Assembly: GCA_024690425.1 (NCBI GenBank)
Contig: JAILCT010000126.1
Span: 1-7,764 of the forward strand
DNA: 7,764 nt
Direction: 5' to 3'
DNA from: Lachnospiraceae bacterium
GTDB lineage: Bacteria > Bacillota_A > Clostridia > Lachnospirales > Lachnospiraceae
How positions within the stretch are numbered: the stretch's first letter is position 1; each line of letters opens with the position of its first letter. The notes below the pieces were generated by a model. That model saw only the letters and a list, made by a program, of their open reading frames with translations. It was not told the origin of the DNA and did no database searches. Positions 5,713 through 7,764 of this stretch are shown here, piece after piece. The translations under genes and the position numbers were made by a program.

Positions 5713-7764
5713 GCTGGGAGTTAAGCAGTGGCAGGTCGAGGCGGCAGTCAGGCTTATCGATGAAGGAAATACAATACCGTTTATTGCAAGATATCGTAAG
5801 GAGGTCACGGGTTCCCTCAATGATGAGGTGCTTCGTGACCTTAATGAACGTCTGGCATATTTAAGGAACCTTGAAGACAGGAAAAATCAGGTGCTTGCAA
5901 GCATTGAAGAACAGGGACAGCTGACCGGGGAACTGAGGGAGAGGATAGAAGCGGCCGAGACACTTGTTGTAGTGGAAGACCTGTACAGACCCTACAAGCC
6001 CAAGAGAAGGACCAGGGCGACGATAGCCAAGGAGAAGGGACTTGAAGGCCTGGCCCTGCTTATCATGGCCCAGGGATTAAAGGGATCGCTCACGGAAGAA
6101 GCGGAACATTATGTAAATCCGGAAAAGGATGTCAATACACCGCAGGAAGCCATAGAAGGGGCGAAGGATATAATAGCCGAGCTAATCTCTGATGAAGCGG
6201 ATCACAGGATACATATCAGGCAGGTGACTTTTAAGAGGGGGCTTATCTCTTCACATGCAAAAGAAGAAGGAGCGGAATCCGTCTATGAGATGTACTATGA
6301 TTTTTCCGAGCCGGTGAGCAAGATCGCGGGTCACAGGATCTTGGCCCTTAACAGGGGTGAAGCAGAGAAGGTGCTTACAGTTAAGATAGAGGCACCTGCG
6401 GATGAGATAATCGCATATCTTGAAAAGAAGATAATAAAGGGAACCAATCCCGACATAGTCAGGGTACTTAAGGAAACCATAGAAGATTCATATTCAAGGC
6501 TCATCGAGCCCTCGATCGAGCGCGAGATAAGGAACGAGCTTACCGAGAAGGCCGAGGACGGAGCCATATCGGTATTTGGCAGGAACTTAGAGCAGCTCCT
6601 CATGCAGCCCCCGATCGCCGGACGTACGGTCCTTGGCTGGGACCCTGCCTTCAGGACCGGCTGTAAGCTGGCCGTAGTCGATCCTACCGGCAAGGTGCTG
6701 GATACGACGGTAATTTTTCCGACAGCCCCGCAGAATAAGGTTAAGGAAGCGACTGCGACGGTAAAGGGACTTATAGAAAAATACGGGATATCGCTAATAT
6801 CGGTCGGCAACGGAACGGCATCCAGGGAATCGGAAATGGTGATCGTGGATATGCTCAAGGGACTTGATAAAAAGGTGGAATACATTATCACGAATGAAGC
6901 CGGGGCATCGGTATATTCGGCAAGCAAGCTGGCAACAGAGGAATTCCCGAATTTTGATGTGGGACAGAGAAGCGCAGCATCCATTGCAAGACGGGTCCAG
7001 GATCCCCTTGCGGAACTGGTCAAGATAGACCCCAAGTCAATAGGAGTGGGCCAGTACCAGCATGACATGAACCAGAAGAAGCTCTCGGGAGCCCTTGAGG
7101 GCGTGGTCGAAGACTGCGTGAACAGGGTGGGTGTAGACCTTAATACGGCGTCGGCTCCGCTTCTTTCATATATTTCGGGCATTAATGCAGTGATCGCAAA
7201 GAACATAGTGGATTACAGGGAGAAAAACGGCCGATTCATAAACCGCAAGCAGCTTCTTAAGGTACCCAAGCTGGGTCCCAAAGCCTACGAGCAGTGTGCG
7301 GGCTTTATGAGGATCATGGGAGGTGACAATCCCCTTGATGCGACTAGCGTGCATCCGGAATCATACGAAGCCACGGGTAAGCTGCTTGAAAAACTCAACC
7401 TGTCAATAGATGACCTTAAGACAGTAAGGGCAGAAACTGCGATAAAGGGGACTTCCGGAAGTATCATGAAGAAGATACCGGATAAGAAGAAGCTTTCCGA
7501 AGAACTGGGTATAGGTGAGATCACTCTTGCGGATATTGTGAAGGAACTTGAGAAGCCAGGAAGGGATCCGAGAGAAGATATGCCCAGGCCAATCCTTCGG
7601 TCGGATGTCCTTGAGATGAAGGACTTAACTCCCGGAATGATCCTTAAGGGTACTGTCAGGAATGTCATTGATTTTGGCGCATTTGTTGATATAGGTGTTC
7701 ACCAGGACGGACTTGTCCATATATCACAAATGAGCGGGCACTATATTAAGCACCCGCTCGAAGT
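5684..7764 (+). CDS. tex: Tex family S1 RNA-binding protein (3' partial)
   Basis: Open with no stop from 5684 to the window end, giving 693 residues; full members are usually about 710-780, so only the end of the S1 domain is missing. Tex is a conserved cytosolic nucleic-acid-binding protein linked to transcription and RNA metabolism, with an exact role still unclear. Visible parts in order: the N-terminal helical Tex domain with IPFIARYRKEVTG (31-43) and VVVEDLYRPYKPKRRTR; a YqgF/RNase H-like domain from about 313 (GWDPAFRTG with D320, and GNGTASRE at 375-382); the family signature around VQDPLAELVKIDPKS beginning near 438 and GVGQYQHDM; helix-hairpin-helix region about 473-545 (including KVPKLGPKAYEQCAGF); then S1 from about 649, with PGMILKGTV and DFGAFVDIG. 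The N-terminus (GVKQWQVEAAV) matches the family start, confirming the ATG at 5684. It overlaps the upstream gene by 29 nt. No frameshift is seen. Confidence 0.96.
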   Translation, partial: MDIVSKLKDELGVKQWQVEAAVRLIDEGNTIPFIARYRKEVTGSLNDEVLRDLNERLAYLRNLEDRKNQVLASIEEQGQLTGELRERIEAAETLVVVEDLYRPYKPKRRTRATIAKEKGLEGLALLIMAQGLKGSLTEEAEHYVNPEKDVNTPQEAIEGAKDIIAELISDEADHRIHIRQVTFKRGLISSHAKEEGAESVYEMYYDFSEPVSKIAGHRILALNRGEAEKVLTVKIEAPADEIIAYLEKKIIKGTNPDIVRVLKETIEDSYSRLIEPSIEREIRNELTEKAEDGAISVFGRNLEQLLMQPPIAGRTVLGWDPAFRTGCKLAVVDPTGKVLDTTVIFPTAPQNKVKEATATVKGLIEKYGISLISVGNGTASRESEMVIVDMLKGLDKKVEYIITNEAGASVYSASKLATEEFPNFDVGQRSAASIARRVQDPLAELVKIDPKSIGVGQYQHDMNQKKLSGALEGVVEDCVNRVGVDLNTASAPLLSYISGINAVIAKNIVDYREKNGRFINRKQLLKVPKLGPKAYEQCAGFMRIMGGDNPLDATSVHPESYEATGKLLEKLNLSIDDLKTVRAETAIKGTSGSIMKKIPDKKKLSEELGIGEITLADIVKELEKPGRDPREDMPRPILRSDVLEMKDLTPGMILKGTVRNVIDFGAFVDIGVHQDGLVHISQMSGHYIKHPLE

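Noticed and set aside
6331..7206. 291-residue open frame on the minus strand
   Set aside because: It lies wholly antisense to tex, which has a clear family match over the same bases. The translation is Ser/Thr/Leu-rich without recognisable motifs, as expected of the reverse complement of AAG/GAG/AGG-rich codons.
7285..7668. 127-residue minus-strand open frame
   Set aside because: Antisense to the helix-hairpin-helix and S1 part of tex, Ser/Ile/Pro-rich and without motifs.

Overview
The window looks like chromosomal core DNA from a Gram-positive, low-to-moderate G+C Firmicute, most likely a clostridial species of the Lachnospiraceae type. The reasons are strong AGGAGG-type ribosome binding sites, heavy use of AGG (Arg), ATA (Ile) and CTT (Leu) codons, a hybrid kinase/receiver/HPt protein typical of that family, a DUF975-type membrane protein, and a small HEQEH/CPEC protein that I associate with clostridial genomes. 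This placement is inference, not a database result. All supported genes lie on the + strand. They are tightly packed and I see no mobile element, tRNA, rRNA, CRISPR array or long repeat.

Layout: (1) positions 1-1455 hold the 3' part of a hybrid sensor histidine kinase (end of the dimerisation domain, ATPase, receiver, HPt); its start lies outside the window. (2) A 75-bp AT-rich gap may hold a promoter. (3) hom (homoserine dehydrogenase, 1531-2748) and lysC (aspartate kinase, 2768-3976) sit 19 bp apart and form an aspartate-family amino-acid unit. (4) Three small genes follow at 24-30 bp spacing: a DUF4190-like membrane protein (4007-4435), a putative zinc-metallopeptidase-like protein (4462-4965) and a DUF975-like multipass membrane protein (4990-5712). 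(5) tex, an RNA-binding S1-domain protein, begins at 5684 inside the end of the previous gene and runs off the window.

Aspartate kinase makes the first intermediate of the Thr/Met/Lys pathway, and homoserine dehydrogenase acts at the branch to Thr/Met, so their pairing is metabolically sensible. The three small genes and tex have no evident metabolic link to them. The close spacing and absence of terminators suggest read-through from hom to tex, but this is not proven.

The most interesting signal is inside lysC: a strong in-frame ribosome binding site and GTG codon at residue 245, matching the place where the Bacillus subtilis lysC gene starts its separate beta subunit. Other points of note are a homoserine dehydrogenase ACT-like tail lacking the usual ligand loop, the zinc-protease-like small protein, and the 29-nt overlap between the DUF975-like gene and tex. 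I did not find a convincing wholly new system; the window is mostly ordinary housekeeping DNA.
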